Positions 54,591 through 63,664 of a stretch of DNA of 64,000 bases are shown piece by piece. The notes beneath the pieces were generated by a model. It did not search any database and had not been told where the DNA came from. It saw only the letters and a list, made by a program, of their open reading frames with translations. The translations under genes were made by a program, and so were the position numbers. The DNA is from Bradyrhizobium sp. LMTR 3 (lineage in GTDB: Bacteria > Pseudomonadota > Alphaproteobacteria > Rhizobiales > Xanthobacteraceae). Within the stretch, counting starts at the first letter, position 1. The number at the start of each line of letters is the position of its first letter. The stretch covers positions 62,001 to 126,000 of the forward strand of contig NZ_MAXC01000051.1 in NCBI RefSeq assembly GCF_001693485.1, given 5' to 3'.

Positions 54591-55731
54591 CTTCCATCTG
54601 CTCGTGGAGGATGACGCCGGATAGCGGATCGAACTCGCCGACCCAGGGCTTCTTCTCGAGCATCGCTTTGGTGTGGCGGTAACCGGCATCCCAGCGTTGC
54701 ATGATGCCGGACGGACTGAAATCGATGTCCTTGGTGTGGTCCTCCCGGCTGAGCTGTGGGGCGAGCAGCCGCACCACATGCATCCGGGTCGGACAGCCAT
54801 AGCCCGTCAGTTCCCTCACCGCCTCGCTGCTTCGCTCTGACTCGGGCAGGCGCGCGGCGAGCTGGTTGATGACGTGGCGCAGCCGATGCGCCTGCTGCTG
54901 GCGGGCAATGTGGCTGGCTATCCGGCTCGAATACTGCACGTCCTTGTGGCGGTTCAGCACCTCCGCCATCGTGGTCGGCTCGGCGCCGGCCGGATTCCAA
55001 AGATGCACGGCGAAGATCAGCGAGTTCTTGCGCGGGTTATCGTCGAAGACGGCTTCCGTCGGCGTGTTCGACAATATGCCACCATCCCAGTAAAGCTCGC
55101 CGTCGATGCGGATCGCCGGGAATGCCGGCGGCAGCGCACCCGACGCCATGATGTGCTTGACGCCGAGCTCGCAGTCCCGGCTGTCGAAATAGCGCATCTG
55201 GCTGGTGCGGACATGGGCGGCGCCGACCGTCAGGCGTGGCGAGCATTGATTGACCAGCTCAAAATCGACCAGCTCGCTCAAGGTTCGCTCCAGCGGCGCG
55301 GTCGAGTAGTAGCCGGCATTGTCGGCGCCGAGCGGATAGGAATCGCCGGCATGGGCCAACGGGTTGGGCCGAAAGAAGCCGGGAATGCCGTTGGTCACGG
55401 TCGACCAATAAGAAAGCTTTTCGTTGAAGCCTGGAAAGATGTCGCGAAAGGTCCAGACCGGACTCTGCTCCATCTTCTTCCAGAACTCGCGAAGGCGCGA
55501 CAATCGGTTCTGCGGCGCGTTGCCGGCGATCAGGCCGGCATTGATAGCGCCGATCGAGGTGCCGATGATCCAATCCGGTTCGATTCCGGCCTCATGCAGC
55601 GCTTGATAGACACCGGCCTGATAAGAGCCAAGTGCGCCGCCGCCCTGCAGCACCAGGACGATCTGACCCGACTCGGACCTGGCCAGCGATCGCAAGTTCG
55701 GCGAGGAACCGATATCCTGAACGTCCTTCAT
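54568..55731 (-). CDS. Patatin-like phospholipase/depolymerase with DUF3734
   Basis: A 387-residue patatin-fold hydrolase: GGGALGSYQAG forms the oxyanion hole, the nucleophile is in GTSIGAI and the catalytic Asp in WDGGIL. The C-terminal 120 residues look like DUF3734. The start at 55731 has AAGGAG. It is 16 bp after bdhA, so the two are one operon; in that context it may release hydroxybutyrate from PHB or act on lipids. Confidence 0.92.
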   Translation of the reverse strand: MKDVQDIGSSPNLRSLARSESGQIVLVLQGGGALGSYQAGVYQALHEAGIEPDWIIGTSIGAINAGLIAGNAPQNRLSRLREFWKKMEQSPVWTFRDIFPGFNEKLSYWSTVTNGIPGFFRPNPLAHAGDSYPLGADNAGYYSTAPLERTLSELVDFELVNQCSPRLTVGAAHVRTSQMRYFDSRDCELGVKHIMASGALPPAFPAIRIDGELYWDGGILSNTPTEAVFDDNPRKNSLIFAVHLWNPAGAEPTTMAEVLNRHKDVQYSSRIASHIARQQQAHRLRHVINQLAARLPESERSSEAVRELTGYGCPTRMHVVRLLAPQLSREDHTKDIDFSPSGIMQRWDAGYRHTKAMLEKKPWVGEFDPLSGVILHEQMEVMPEAAE

Positions 55732-55747
55732 GTCACGCTCCTTCGGA

Positions 55748-56572
55748 TTAGTGCGCGGTCCAGCCGCCATCGACCGGCAGCGCGACGCCGGTGATCGAAG
55801 CCGCCGCGTCGCTGGCAAGAAACACCGTCAGCGCGCCGAGCTCTTCGACGGTGGCAAAGCGCTTGTTCGGTTGCTGCGCCAGCAACACGTCGTGGATGAC
55901 CTGCTCGCGAGAAATGCCGTGCGCCCTGGCCTGGCCGTCGATCTGCGCCTCGACCAGTGGCGTGTAGACGTAACCCGGGCAAATCGCGTTGCAGGTAATG
56001 CCGTCCTCCGCGGTCTCCAGCGCCGCCACCTTGGTCAGGCCGACGATGCCGTGCTTTGCCGCGACATAGGCCGCCTTGAAAGGCGAAGCGACCAGGCCGT
56101 GGGCCGAGGCGATGTTGATGATGCGGCCGAACCTGTTCTGGCGCATCGCGGGCAATGCGAGCCGTATGGTGTGAAATGCCGATGACAAATTGATCGACAG
56201 GATCGCGTCCCACTTCTCGACCGGAAACTGATCGAGCGGCGCGACGTGTTGAATGCCGGCATTGTTGACCAGAATATCGAGCCGGCCGTGACTGGCGACC
56301 GTGGCAGCGATCATCTCGGCGATTGCTTCCCGGCTCGTCATATCGGCCGCGGAATAGCTGGCCTCGACGCCGAAATCGGCGGTAAGCTGATCGCGGGTCT
56401 TGGCGATCTCGGCCGCGAGGCCGAAACCGTTCAGCACCACGGCCGAGCCGGCTCCGGCCAACGCACGGGCGATCCCGAACCCGATACCGCTGGTCGAGCC
56501 CGTGACCAGCGAGACCTTGCCTGTCAGTGGCCGCAAGGCCGAAGCACCCTGTGTCTTGAGCTGAATATTCAT
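55748..56572 (-). CDS. bdhA: 3-hydroxybutyrate dehydrogenase
   Basis: A 274-residue short-chain dehydrogenase that oxidises D-3-hydroxybutyrate to acetoacetate. TGSTSGIG is the NAD loop, NNAGIQH the second motif, and Ser in NIASAHG, Tyr and Lys in AAYVAAKHG form the active site. AGIQHVAPLDQFPVEKWD is the typical substrate-side stretch. It leads the bdhA-lipase operon and is divergent from a LysR-type regulator. Confidence 0.94.
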   Translation of the reverse strand: MNIQLKTQGASALRPLTGKVSLVTGSTSGIGFGIARALAGAGSAVVLNGFGLAAEIAKTRDQLTADFGVEASYSAADMTSREAIAEMIAATVASHGRLDILVNNAGIQHVAPLDQFPVEKWDAILSINLSSAFHTIRLALPAMRQNRFGRIINIASAHGLVASPFKAAYVAAKHGIVGLTKVAALETAEDGITCNAICPGYVYTPLVEAQIDGQARAHGISREQVIHDVLLAQQPNKRFATVEELGALTVFLASDAAASITGVALPVDGGWTAH

Positions 56573-56760
56573 GGGCCGTCCTTTCGTGTGGCTGGTCAGC
56601 GTCGTAACGAGACCATTTCCGCTGCAATCTGCACGCGGGAAACGGCTTCAAGGAAATGCCCTTTGGCTTCCAAAACCATACGCCAGCGCTATGGCGGTTT
56701 GGGTAGTCATCCGGCGGCGCAATCGGGTAGCTTTCCTGCACGTCAGAGCGGGGCACGACC

Positions 56761-57663
56761 ATGGAGATGCATCAGGTTCGCTACTTCCTTGCGGTCGCGC
56801 GTGTGCTCAACTTCACGCGCGCCGCCGACGAGTGCAACGTCACGCAGCCATCGCTGACGCGGGCGATCAAGCAGCTCGAAGCCGAACTCGGCGGCGATCT
56901 GTTTCGCCGCGAGCGCCCGGCCGCGCAATTGACCGAGCTCGGCCAGCGCATGCATCCGCTGCTCAAGCAATGCTATGAAGCGGCGACCGGCGCGCGCGAA
57001 CTTGCCTCATCCTTCAAGAGCGGCGAAGTCGGCGCGCTCCGGATCGCACTGACCCATTCGGTCGACCTATCGCTGTTGATTCCGCATCTCGACCAGATCA
57101 AGCGGATGTTCAATCGTCTGGAGTTTCGTTTCTTGCGCGGCAATGCCCGCGAAGTCGCGGAATATCTCAAGAAGGGCGAAGCCGAACTCGGCATTGCCGC
57201 TGAAATCAGCGAAGAGTGGGACCGGCTCGATACCTGGCCGTTGTTTACCGAAAACTTTCAGCTCGTCGTCAACCGGAAGCATCCGCTGGCGGACCGCGAT
57301 AAACTCGACTTCGGCGATCTTCGCGCCGAACAATTGCTGTCGCGGAACTACTGCGAGCATGCGGCGCGGGTGAACTCTTCGCTTCGCGAACACGGCCTCG
57401 ACGTCGATCGCAGCCACGAGATCGCATCCGAGCGCGATCTGATCGAACTGTTGGAGGCCGATATCGGCGTCGCCGTGGTGCCCGATACAGCGTCGATCCC
57501 GCCGACGCTAAAACGCGCCAGCGTCGAAGGGTTGGATGCGCGGCGAACGGTAAATCTTTACGGCGTGGCCGGACGTGAACGGACTGCGGTGGCATCTGCC
57601 GTGATGCGGATGCTGCGCAGCACAAACTGGCAGCAACTCATTGAAAGGAATGGAACTCCTTGA
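56761..57663 (+). CDS. LysR-type transcriptional regulator
   Basis: A 300-residue LysR regulator with the winged helix-turn-helix at 1-65 (RYFLAVARVLNFTRAADECN, then QPSLTRAIKQLEAELGG) and an effector-binding domain. It is divergent from bdhA with about 190 bp between, the usual place for a regulator of the adjacent operon. The T-N11-A site was not pinned down. Confidence 0.93.
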   Translation: MEMHQVRYFLAVARVLNFTRAADECNVTQPSLTRAIKQLEAELGGDLFRRERPAAQLTELGQRMHPLLKQCYEAATGARELASSFKSGEVGALRIALTHSVDLSLLIPHLDQIKRMFNRLEFRFLRGNAREVAEYLKKGEAELGIAAEISEEWDRLDTWPLFTENFQLVVNRKHPLADRDKLDFGDLRAEQLLSRNYCEHAARVNSSLREHGLDVDRSHEIASERDLIELLEADIGVAVVPDTASIPPTLKRASVEGLDARRTVNLYGVAGRERTAVASAVMRMLRSTNWQQLIERNGTP

Positions 57664-57779
57664 GAGCTCCGGCTGGATCGGTTCTCCTCGCTTCCGCCGC
57701 ATTTGCGCTGAGTACGCGTCCCCTTAAAATCCAGGACGGCCGCACCATATAGGGATCTGGCTGGGAGTTGGAGGGACCG

Positions 57780-57965
57780 ATGAAACCTCATCCGCGCCCG
57801 AACCGCAGAGATTGGGAAGAGATCGCCGAGGATCTGCAGCAGACAGCGGATAGGCTGCCGCCCGGCGACGACAAGGAAGCCGCCAAACGCAAGGCGTTGC
57901 AAATGAGGAAGGCAGTCGAAATCAGAAATTGGCTGACTTCGCCAGGCATGCAACCACCCCGCTGA
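57780..57965 (+). CDS. 61-residue basic protein
   Basis: A small soluble protein, MKPHPRPNRRDWEEIAEDLQ at the start and then a helical segment with TADRLPPGDDKEAAKRKALQ. The ATG follows GGAGGGACC at optimal spacing, a strong ribosome site. Family unknown; the composition suggests a two-helix stress-type protein. Confidence 0.65.
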   Translation: MKPHPRPNRRDWEEIAEDLQQTADRLPPGDDKEAAKRKALQMRKAVEIRNWLTSPGMQPPR

Positions 57966-58461
57966 TGCAGTGCTCTGCAGGGCGGAACCGCGGCGCATGC
58001 CTGCTTGGTAGGGTGAAGAAAGTCTGCTCAATAAAGAGCGACCCCGCCATTTGAAATCGCAAAATGACGGGGCCGTCGGAGCATTTCACCTTCTGTGAGG
58101 GTTACTTGCTCCTTGCACACGTAACTTTCGACGCGCGATCACGTTCCGGGCTTCTTCGAGATTTTTTCTTTCTCGGAGATCTCTCTTCCTTGAAGTTTCT
58201 CCACCGGTTCCGCTACCAACGCTTTCATCCGGGCGGCCACCGGCCTCGTGCGGCAGCGATCCTGTTCGCGCGAGTCTTGCACGCCCTAAGGGAACTGCTT
58301 CCCCTTCGCGGAATTTCCGTAGTTGAGGCGAGGTCACCAAGGCTGACCTGCTCGCCGACGTCGTCGAGCTTGCGGGCTCGCGCCGGCAACGCTGGGGACC
58401 CGCGCCAGGCGCTGCGCCACGAAGCTGCGCTGAATTCGGTCTCGATCAAGGGAGATCAGCC
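57966..58461. other. 496-bp stretch with little coding signal
   Basis: A GC-variable gap between two rightward small genes. The only frame with sense-like composition is on the minus strand at 58139-58282 (listed separately). A poly-pyrimidine-rich stretch (58150-58190) is present. The ribosome site of the next gene lies at its right end. Confidence 0.5.
58139..58282 (-). CDS. Doubtful 47-residue Lys/Glu-rich protein
   Basis: A GTG-started frame with a Lys/Glu-rich C-terminal half (VEKLQGREISEKEKISKKP). An internal ATG at 58228 would give 29 residues. The ribosome site is poor. Proteins of this size and makeup exist in Bradyrhizobium but I cannot match it. Confidence 0.22.
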   Translation of the reverse strand: MQDSREQDRCRTRPVAARMKALVAEPVEKLQGREISEKEKISKKPGT

Positions 58462-58788
58462 ATGCCGCAGATCCACGCCGACAAGCAACCCGTTACCCAG
58501 ATCACGATCGTCGAGTCGGAGCCCGAGAAGCAAGCGGAGGCGTTGTCGGTCATGACCGAGCGCGCCCGCTTCATGGCGCGTCAGCCGGGTTTCATATCGA
58601 TCAGCCTGCATCGCAGTCTGGATGGACGCCGCATCGTCAACTACGTGCAATGGCAGAACAGCGATCTGCTGCGGTCGGCCCATCAATCGCCGGAGTTTCG
58701 CAGGCAGTGGGGCCATTTCGACGACATCACGAGCGAGATCGATCCGCACCTGTATGAAGTTTCTGCCGTCATGGAGGGGAAAACGTAA
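58462..58788 (+). CDS. Antibiotic-biosynthesis-monooxygenase-fold protein
   Basis: A 108-residue protein of the ABM ferredoxin-like fold (ITIVESEPEKQAEALSVM, then RQPGFISISLHRSLDGRRIV). Such small proteins act as monooxygenases on quinones or as haem-degrading enzymes, or have no known activity. AAGGGAG lies just upstream. It is 25 bp upstream of the orphan nuoB and may share its transcript. Confidence 0.85.
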   Translation: MPQIHADKQPVTQITIVESEPEKQAEALSVMTERARFMARQPGFISISLHRSLDGRRIVNYVQWQNSDLLRSAHQSPEFRRQWGHFDDITSEIDPHLYEVSAVMEGKT

Positions 58789-58813
58789 GCAAACAACCAG
58801 TGGGAACAACCTG

Positions 58814-59383
58814 ATGCAGGACTCCCGACCATTGATCACGCCCTCCGGAAGCGGAATCCTGGACCCGGGGACCGGCGCTCCCATGCGTGATGACTACTTT
58901 TTTGCCGGATTGAGCAATGAGCTCGGCGACAAAGGGTTTTTCGTTACCGCCGCCGATGATTTGATCACGTGGGCCCGCGGCGGTTCGTTGATGTGGATGA
59001 CATTCGGCCTCGCATGCTGCGCAATCGAAATGATGCAAATGGCGATGCCCCGCTACGACGCCGAACGGTTTGGATTTGCACCCCGGGCCAGTCCACGGCA
59101 GGCGGATGTCATGATCGTCTCCGGTACACTATGCAACAAGATGGCCCCCGCGCTGCGCAAGGTTTATGATCAGATGCCCGAGCCCCGATATGTGATTTCG
59201 ATGGGTTCGTGCGCCAACGGCGGCGGCTATTACCACTATTCGTACTCGGTCGTGCGGGGCTGCGACCGCATCGTGCCTGTCGATATCTATGTTCCGGGCT
59301 GCCCGCCGACCGCCGAAGCGCTGCTGTACGGCGTGATGCTGTTGCAGAAGAAGATTCGGCGTTCAGGTACCATCGAACGCTGA
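58814..59383 (+). CDS. nuoB: NuoB-like NADH-quinone oxidoreductase subunit
   Basis: A 189-residue protein of the complex I 20-kDa family. It keeps all four ligands of cluster N2: the pair Cys68-Cys69 in LACCAIEMM, Cys133 in GSCANGGG and Cys163 in PGCPP. Because nuoB normally sits inside the nuo operon, this is an extra copy. No other nuo gene is seen here. The ribosome site is weak. It could support an alternative complex or replace the main NuoB in some conditions. Confidence 0.93.
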   Translation: MQDSRPLITPSGSGILDPGTGAPMRDDYFFAGLSNELGDKGFFVTAADDLITWARGGSLMWMTFGLACCAIEMMQMAMPRYDAERFGFAPRASPRQADVMIVSGTLCNKMAPALRKVYDQMPEPRYVISMGSCANGGGYYHYSYSVVRGCDRIVPVDIYVPGCPPTAEALLYGVMLLQKKIRRSGTIER

Positions 59384-59471
59384 CGTCGATCGCCCGGAAA
59401 ACGGGAACCCTGCCAGAACTTCGCTCGAAAGCGCTCTCGGCGCGATCTGCAAGCCGGCGAGCGGATTTCTA

Positions 59472-60191
59472 CTATCGCTCTTCGCATGCACCCTTCAACG
59501 CGGCGATCAGGTCGTCGATCTCCATGCGCTTGCGGAAATCGGGATCGACGAAGCGGGCTTTTACCAATCCATCGCGCCCGACCACGAAGGTAGCCGGGAT
59601 CGGCAGCACCCAGCCGTCATTGCCCTGAAAACTCGCCATATCCTGATACGAAAGCAGCCGCTGGATTTCGCTGCCGAGCCAGATCGCGAGGTTGAGTGAC
59701 AGCGCGTAGCCGTTGTCGAGATCGGTCAGAACCGGGAACGGCGCTGCGGCCTCGGATTTGAATTTCTCGGCATAGGCCTGCATCTCCGGCATGATCGCAA
59801 CTGTCTGCGCGCCCAACGCCTTGATCCGGTCCTGGGCCTGGATCACCGCCCTTACGTTTAGCCGGCAGTAAGGGCACCAATGGCCGCGATAGAACATCAC
59901 GGCGACCGGCCCCTGGTCGAGGAGCGATTTCAGGCTGACCAGCCGGCCGGTTTCGTCCGGCAACAGGAACGGCGGCATCACCTCGCCCGGCCTCGGCGCG
60001 TTTTCGCCGCCGCCGTTCTCATTGAGCCGCGCCACCAGCCGGTCGACCGCTTCGCCGTAGGCCGGAAAGATCTCCCGTCCCGCCGCGGCGTAGGCCTCGA
60101 GCTGCTCGCGCAAGGTACCCTCCATGTCGCGGCATTGCTGGAACGCCTCCTTCAGGCGTTCGGCGTTGGCTGGCGATAGCGTTGTCGTCAT
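59472..60191 (-). CDS. Peroxiredoxin-like protein (AhpC/TSA family)
   Basis: A 239-residue thioredoxin-fold protein with a CxxC motif in YRGHWCPYCRLN and the family's PATFVVGRDG strand. A helical N-terminal extension of about 70 residues precedes the fold. It probably reduces peroxides in the cytoplasm. The start at 60191 follows GGAGCAAG. Confidence 0.9.
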   Translation of the reverse strand: MTTTLSPANAERLKEAFQQCRDMEGTLREQLEAYAAAGREIFPAYGEAVDRLVARLNENGGGENAPRPGEVMPPFLLPDETGRLVSLKSLLDQGPVAVMFYRGHWCPYCRLNVRAVIQAQDRIKALGAQTVAIMPEMQAYAEKFKSEAAAPFPVLTDLDNGYALSLNLAIWLGSEIQRLLSYQDMASFQGNDGWVLPIPATFVVGRDGLVKARFVDPDFRKRMEIDDLIAALKGACEER

Positions 60192-60271
60192 GGCTTGCTC
60201 CGGCACATCCGTATTATTTTCCGGTTCGGGCCGCCCCGCAAGGGCGGCCCGAACCCTGCAGTGCTCCTGCT

Positions 60272-60556
60272 TCAGGGCAGATAGAAATTGCCGGTCGGAT
60301 CAAGCATGCCCGAGGTCGAATAGAGCTGGCCCTTGTCCATGAAGAACACGGTGTTGTTCGGCACCTTCTTGGCGTTCCTCATCATCGCGTCGTGGTTCTT
60401 GGGCGTCGCAGCCATGGCCATCGCCGACATCTTGCCGGGGCCGGCATACATGTAGGCCATGCCCGGATTGAATTCCCAGGGGACTTGCGAGAAGGCGGTC
60501 GTTGCAACGGCCGCAAAGGCCGCTGCGGCAATCAGGGTCTTGGAAAGGCTGGTCAT
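60272..60556 (-). CDS. Small secreted protein, function unknown
   Basis: A 94-residue protein with a signal peptide (MTSLSKTLIAAAAFAAVATT, then AFSQ). The mature part is Met-rich (six Met in NPGMAYMYAGPGKMSAMAM and others), which may mean metal binding such as copper. The start at 60556 has GAGGAAT. No family recognised. Confidence 0.8.
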   Translation of the reverse strand: MTSLSKTLIAAAAFAAVATTAFSQVPWEFNPGMAYMYAGPGKMSAMAMAATPKNHDAMMRNAKKVPNNTVFFMDKGQLYSTSGMLDPTGNFYLP

Positions 60557-60797
60557 GGGAAATTCCTCAGGATTGACGTCGCGCCCGCCAATCGGGCGCT
60601 GGCCCATCAGAGGATGGACGTCCCTTGATTTGAAATGCCGTTGCACAATCGGTTCGATAGCCATGGCGTATTGAGGGGCACCGATAGTCCGCCGCTATCG
60701 ACTTGAGAGCGGATGCGCATTTCATATCGGCCCGCCGAACGTTCATCCTGCCCTCGAAGGCATGCGGAGGGCATGCGCCACCGACGGGAGGTTTCCC

Positions 60798-61289
60798 ATG
60801 ACACGCCATCTGACGAACCGCTTTGCAAATTTCCTTGCCACACTGCTGCTGGCGGTGCTCGTGCTTTCCGCCGTCTCGGCAGCGCGGGCCGACAGCGACG
60901 ATGGTATCGTTCGCGTCAAGAGCGCGGTGCCGATGCCGGAGGCGATCAGCCGCATCAAGGCGGATATCGCAGCCAAGGGCATCAAATTCTTCAGCGAGAT
61001 CGACCAATCGAAACTCGCGGCCGGTGCCGGCATCAAACTGCGTCCCTCGACGCTATTGGTGTTCGGCAATCCGCCGCTCGGGACGCAGTTCATCACCTCG
61101 AATCCGAACGCCGGGCTTGACTGGCCGGTCCGGCTATTGCTGACGCAGGACGACAATGGCGACGTCTGGGCAGTCTGGACCGATTTCGGATGGATCGCCA
61201 GGCGTCACAATATCAGGGACCGTGTGGCGCAGTTCGAGATGGCGACCAAGGTGGTGGGCTCGATCACCTCGACCATCACAACCAAGTAA
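60798..61289 (+). CDS. Secreted DUF302 protein
   Basis: A 163-residue protein with an N-terminal signal peptide ending ARAD and a DUF302 domain (AISRIKADIAAKGIKFFSEI, LVFGNPPLGTQ, then WPVRLLLTQDDNGDVWAVW). The DUF302 fold is often found in stress or metal-related proteins. The ATG follows GGGAGG. It is 90 bp upstream of the flavin disulfide oxidoreductase gene and may be co-transcribed with it. Confidence 0.9.
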   Translation: MTRHLTNRFANFLATLLLAVLVLSAVSAARADSDDGIVRVKSAVPMPEAISRIKADIAAKGIKFFSEIDQSKLAAGAGIKLRPSTLLVFGNPPLGTQFITSNPNAGLDWPVRLLLTQDDNGDVWAVWTDFGWIARRHNIRDRVAQFEMATKVVGSITSTITTK

Positions 61290-61379
61290 CCGTGTCGGCC
61301 TGCTTGCCGCAAGCTCATCAGGCTGCGCCGCCGGCGCGGCCTGATCGCATCCGGCGTTGCCAACAGAGGAGTTCGTCCG

Positions 61380-62741
61380 ATGACACCGGAGAAATTTGAC
61401 GTGGTCATTCTCGGTGGCGGCAATGCCGGCATCGGCGTCACCGGACCGGTCCGGCGCGCGGGAATGTCGGTCGCGATGATCGAGGCCGATCTTCTCGGCG
61501 GCACCTGCCCGAACCGCGGCTGCACGCCGAAGAAGGTGCTGGTCGCCGCCGGTCACGCGCTGCACGGAATCGAACGCGCATCCACCCATCACATAGCTGT
61601 CGGCAAGCCGAAACTCGACTGGGCCGCGCTGATCGACCGCGAGAAGGACATGATCAAGGACATTCCTGCCAATCTCGCCCGCGCGATGGCCAAGCGCAAC
61701 GTCGAGGTCATCAAGGGTCGCGGCGCGTTCACAGGCTCCAATACCATCCGCGTCGGAAGCCGGACACTCGAGGCCAGGCATATCGTGATTGCGACGGGAT
61801 CGAAGCCGCGGCCGCTGCCGATTCCGGGAGCCGAGCTCATGATCACCTCGGACGAAATGCTGAGCGAGCGCGAACTGCCGGCTTCCGTGATCTTCATCGG
61901 TGGTGGTGTCATCGCGCTCGAGTTTGGCCACGTCTATGCGCGCGCTGGTGCCGCGGTCACGATTCTCGAAGCGCTGCCGCAGCTATTGCCAGCCATGGAC
62001 GCCGACGCCGTCGCGCGCTTGCACGCCGAGAGCGAGCGCATCGGCATTCGCATCGGAGCTGCAGTGAGCGTCAAGCAAATTGAAAGGGCGAAGGACCGCC
62101 TGCGCGTCGTCTTCAGCCATAACGGCACCGTGCACGTAGCCGAGGCCGACCGTGTCGTCAACGGCGCCGGACGCGTCGCCAATGTCGATACGCTGGATCT
62201 TGCCGCGGGCCAGGTCGAGCAAGCCAATGGCCGCGTCGCAATCGACCGCCATTTGCGGTCGACCTCCAATCCCAACGTATATGTCTGCGGCGACGCAGTT
62301 CCGACCTCGCCGCAATTGTCGCCGATCGCGACCTATGAGGGCGACATCGTCGGCCGAAACATCGTCGAAGGCGCTAAGTACAGCCCGGACTACGCGAGCA
62401 TGGCGACATCGGTCTACACGGTGCCGCCGCTCACCTCGGTTGGCCTGACGGAAGCCGCCGCCAGGCAGAACGGCCTTGCGATCGACGTCCACGTCAATGA
62501 CATGCTCGACTGGTTCTCCGCGAAAACCTATGCCGAAACAGTGGCGTGGTCGAAAGTAATCGTCGATCAGGCCACTGACCGCATCCTTGGTGCTCATTTC
62601 GTCGGGCATTCGGGGCAGGAACTGGTGAACATCTTCGGATTGGCGATGCGGTTCGGCATTACCGCGAGCCAGATCCGGGAAAACGTCTACGCCTATCCGA
62701 CCTTCTCCTCCGACATCAAACACATGCTCGGCCACGGCTAG
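61380..62741 (+). CDS. Pyridine nucleotide-disulfide oxidoreductase (mercuric-reductase-like)
   Basis: A 453-residue FAD-dependent enzyme with FAD site GGGNAGI, redox Cys43/Cys48 in GGTCPNRGCTPKK, NAD(P) site GGGVIALEF and FAD motif NPNVYVCGDA. The usual C-terminal His-Glu pair (HPTxxE) that activates the thiol in glutathione reductase and lipoamide dehydrogenase is replaced by Tyr439 and Ser (YPTFSSD). The substrate is thus unclear; a stress or thiol role is inferred from the neighbours. Confidence 0.92.
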   Translation: MTPEKFDVVILGGGNAGIGVTGPVRRAGMSVAMIEADLLGGTCPNRGCTPKKVLVAAGHALHGIERASTHHIAVGKPKLDWAALIDREKDMIKDIPANLARAMAKRNVEVIKGRGAFTGSNTIRVGSRTLEARHIVIATGSKPRPLPIPGAELMITSDEMLSERELPASVIFIGGGVIALEFGHVYARAGAAVTILEALPQLLPAMDADAVARLHAESERIGIRIGAAVSVKQIERAKDRLRVVFSHNGTVHVAEADRVVNGAGRVANVDTLDLAAGQVEQANGRVAIDRHLRSTSNPNVYVCGDAVPTSPQLSPIATYEGDIVGRNIVEGAKYSPDYASMATSVYTVPPLTSVGLTEAAARQNGLAIDVHVNDMLDWFSAKTYAETVAWSKVIVDQATDRILGAHFVGHSGQELVNIFGLAMRFGITASQIRENVYAYPTFSSDIKHMLGHG

Positions 62742-62781
62742 ATGAAAACGCTCTAGTCCTACTCCGTCATCGCTGCTCTAG

Positions 62782-62910
62782 CCCTCATCCTGAGGCGCCC
62801 GCAGAGCGGGCGTCTCGAAGGATGTAAGCCACGGGCGGGGCCTCATGGTTCTCCCGGCGATGCGAAGCATCGTCCGGAAACGCGCTTCACGCTCCTCACC
62901 ATGAGGGGCC
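62782..62910. repeat. Palindromic intergenic repeat C
   Basis: The ends CCCTCATCCTGAGG and CTCCTCACCATGAGGGG are inverted copies. Inside are CGCCCGCAGAGCGGGCG, a perfect hairpin, and the GATGCGAAGCATC hairpin that is also found in repeat B. This is a typical Bradyrhizobium-type intergenic element. It fills most of the gap between the flavin enzyme and the cupin gene; the rest of that gap shows nothing. Confidence 0.8.
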
Positions 62911-63052
62911 AATGACGCAGTAGAACTAACCGCATAGCAGGGAGCTATCGAGTCAAAAGCCAACCGGCATTTCCTCTCGTGCGTCATTTCCACGATGGTG
63001 GTGACGTAGCCGGACCATCCGGTGCCAAGGCAAAACCAGAGGAGACCACGAC

Positions 63053-63544
63053 ATGTCCAAATCCAACGTCACGTCGCGCATGGTCTGGCAGGGCCTCGCG
63101 CTCGCCGGATTGATCGCAGGTTCGGTTGCGACCGCCTCGAGCGCCGTGGCCGGCGAATGCCCGGCCGGAAAAATGCAGGCAAATGTCCGCCCGATGGTCG
63201 ACCACAAGCCGGTCGGTGTCACCGACGTCACGCTCGGCTCGATCAATCTCGAGAAGCAGCCGGCCAACATCAGGGATCGCGAGCTGCGCTTCCGCAAGCT
63301 GACCATCGAGCCCGGCGGCATCGTACCCTGGCACAGCCATGACGACCGGCCTGCGCTGATCTATGTCCAGCAGGGCGAGATTGTCGAGTACGCCAGCAAC
63401 TGCTCGGAGCCGATCGTGCACAAGGCCGGCGAGATCAGGCCGGAAGTCGCCGGCACCTCGCACTGGTGGAAGAATCTCGGCAAGGAGACCGTCATTCTCT
63501 ATGTCGGCGACGTCCGCAAGGATCCGCACGACCACAATATGTAA
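63053..63544 (+). CDS. Secreted cupin-domain protein
   Basis: A 163-residue protein with a signal peptide (LALAGLIAGSVATASSAVAG) and a cupin fold. The metal-binding His of the first cupin motif are in PWHSHDDRPALIYVQQGE, and the second motif is around HKAGEI and SHWWKN. It ends in KDPHDHNM. It may bind a metal and a small molecule in the periplasm. It is followed by a terminator-like hairpin and the MFS gene. Confidence 0.9.
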   Translation: MSKSNVTSRMVWQGLALAGLIAGSVATASSAVAGECPAGKMQANVRPMVDHKPVGVTDVTLGSINLEKQPANIRDRELRFRKLTIEPGGIVPWHSHDDRPALIYVQQGEIVEYASNCSEPIVHKAGEIRPEVAGTSHWWKNLGKETVILYVGDVRKDPHDHNM

Positions 63545-63580
63545 GGAGCTGTAACGAGCGCCACCCGACGTCTCGTTGCC

Positions 63581-63640
63581 GGATGTGACGGCCTGGGGAC
63601 CCCGTGTCGTCCCACACGCCTTGGCGTCACATCCTTCTTT
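63581..63640 (+). terminator. Hairpin with T-rich tail after the cupin gene
   Basis: GGATGTGACG at 63581-63590 pairs perfectly with CGTCACATCC at 63625-63634, with a loop of about 34 bases that can extend the stem in part, and it is followed by TTCTTT. This fits an intrinsic terminator between the cupin and MFS genes, though the loop is long. Confidence 0.55.
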
Positions 63641-63664
63641 CTCGATAAGATATTGAGAAGCGCC

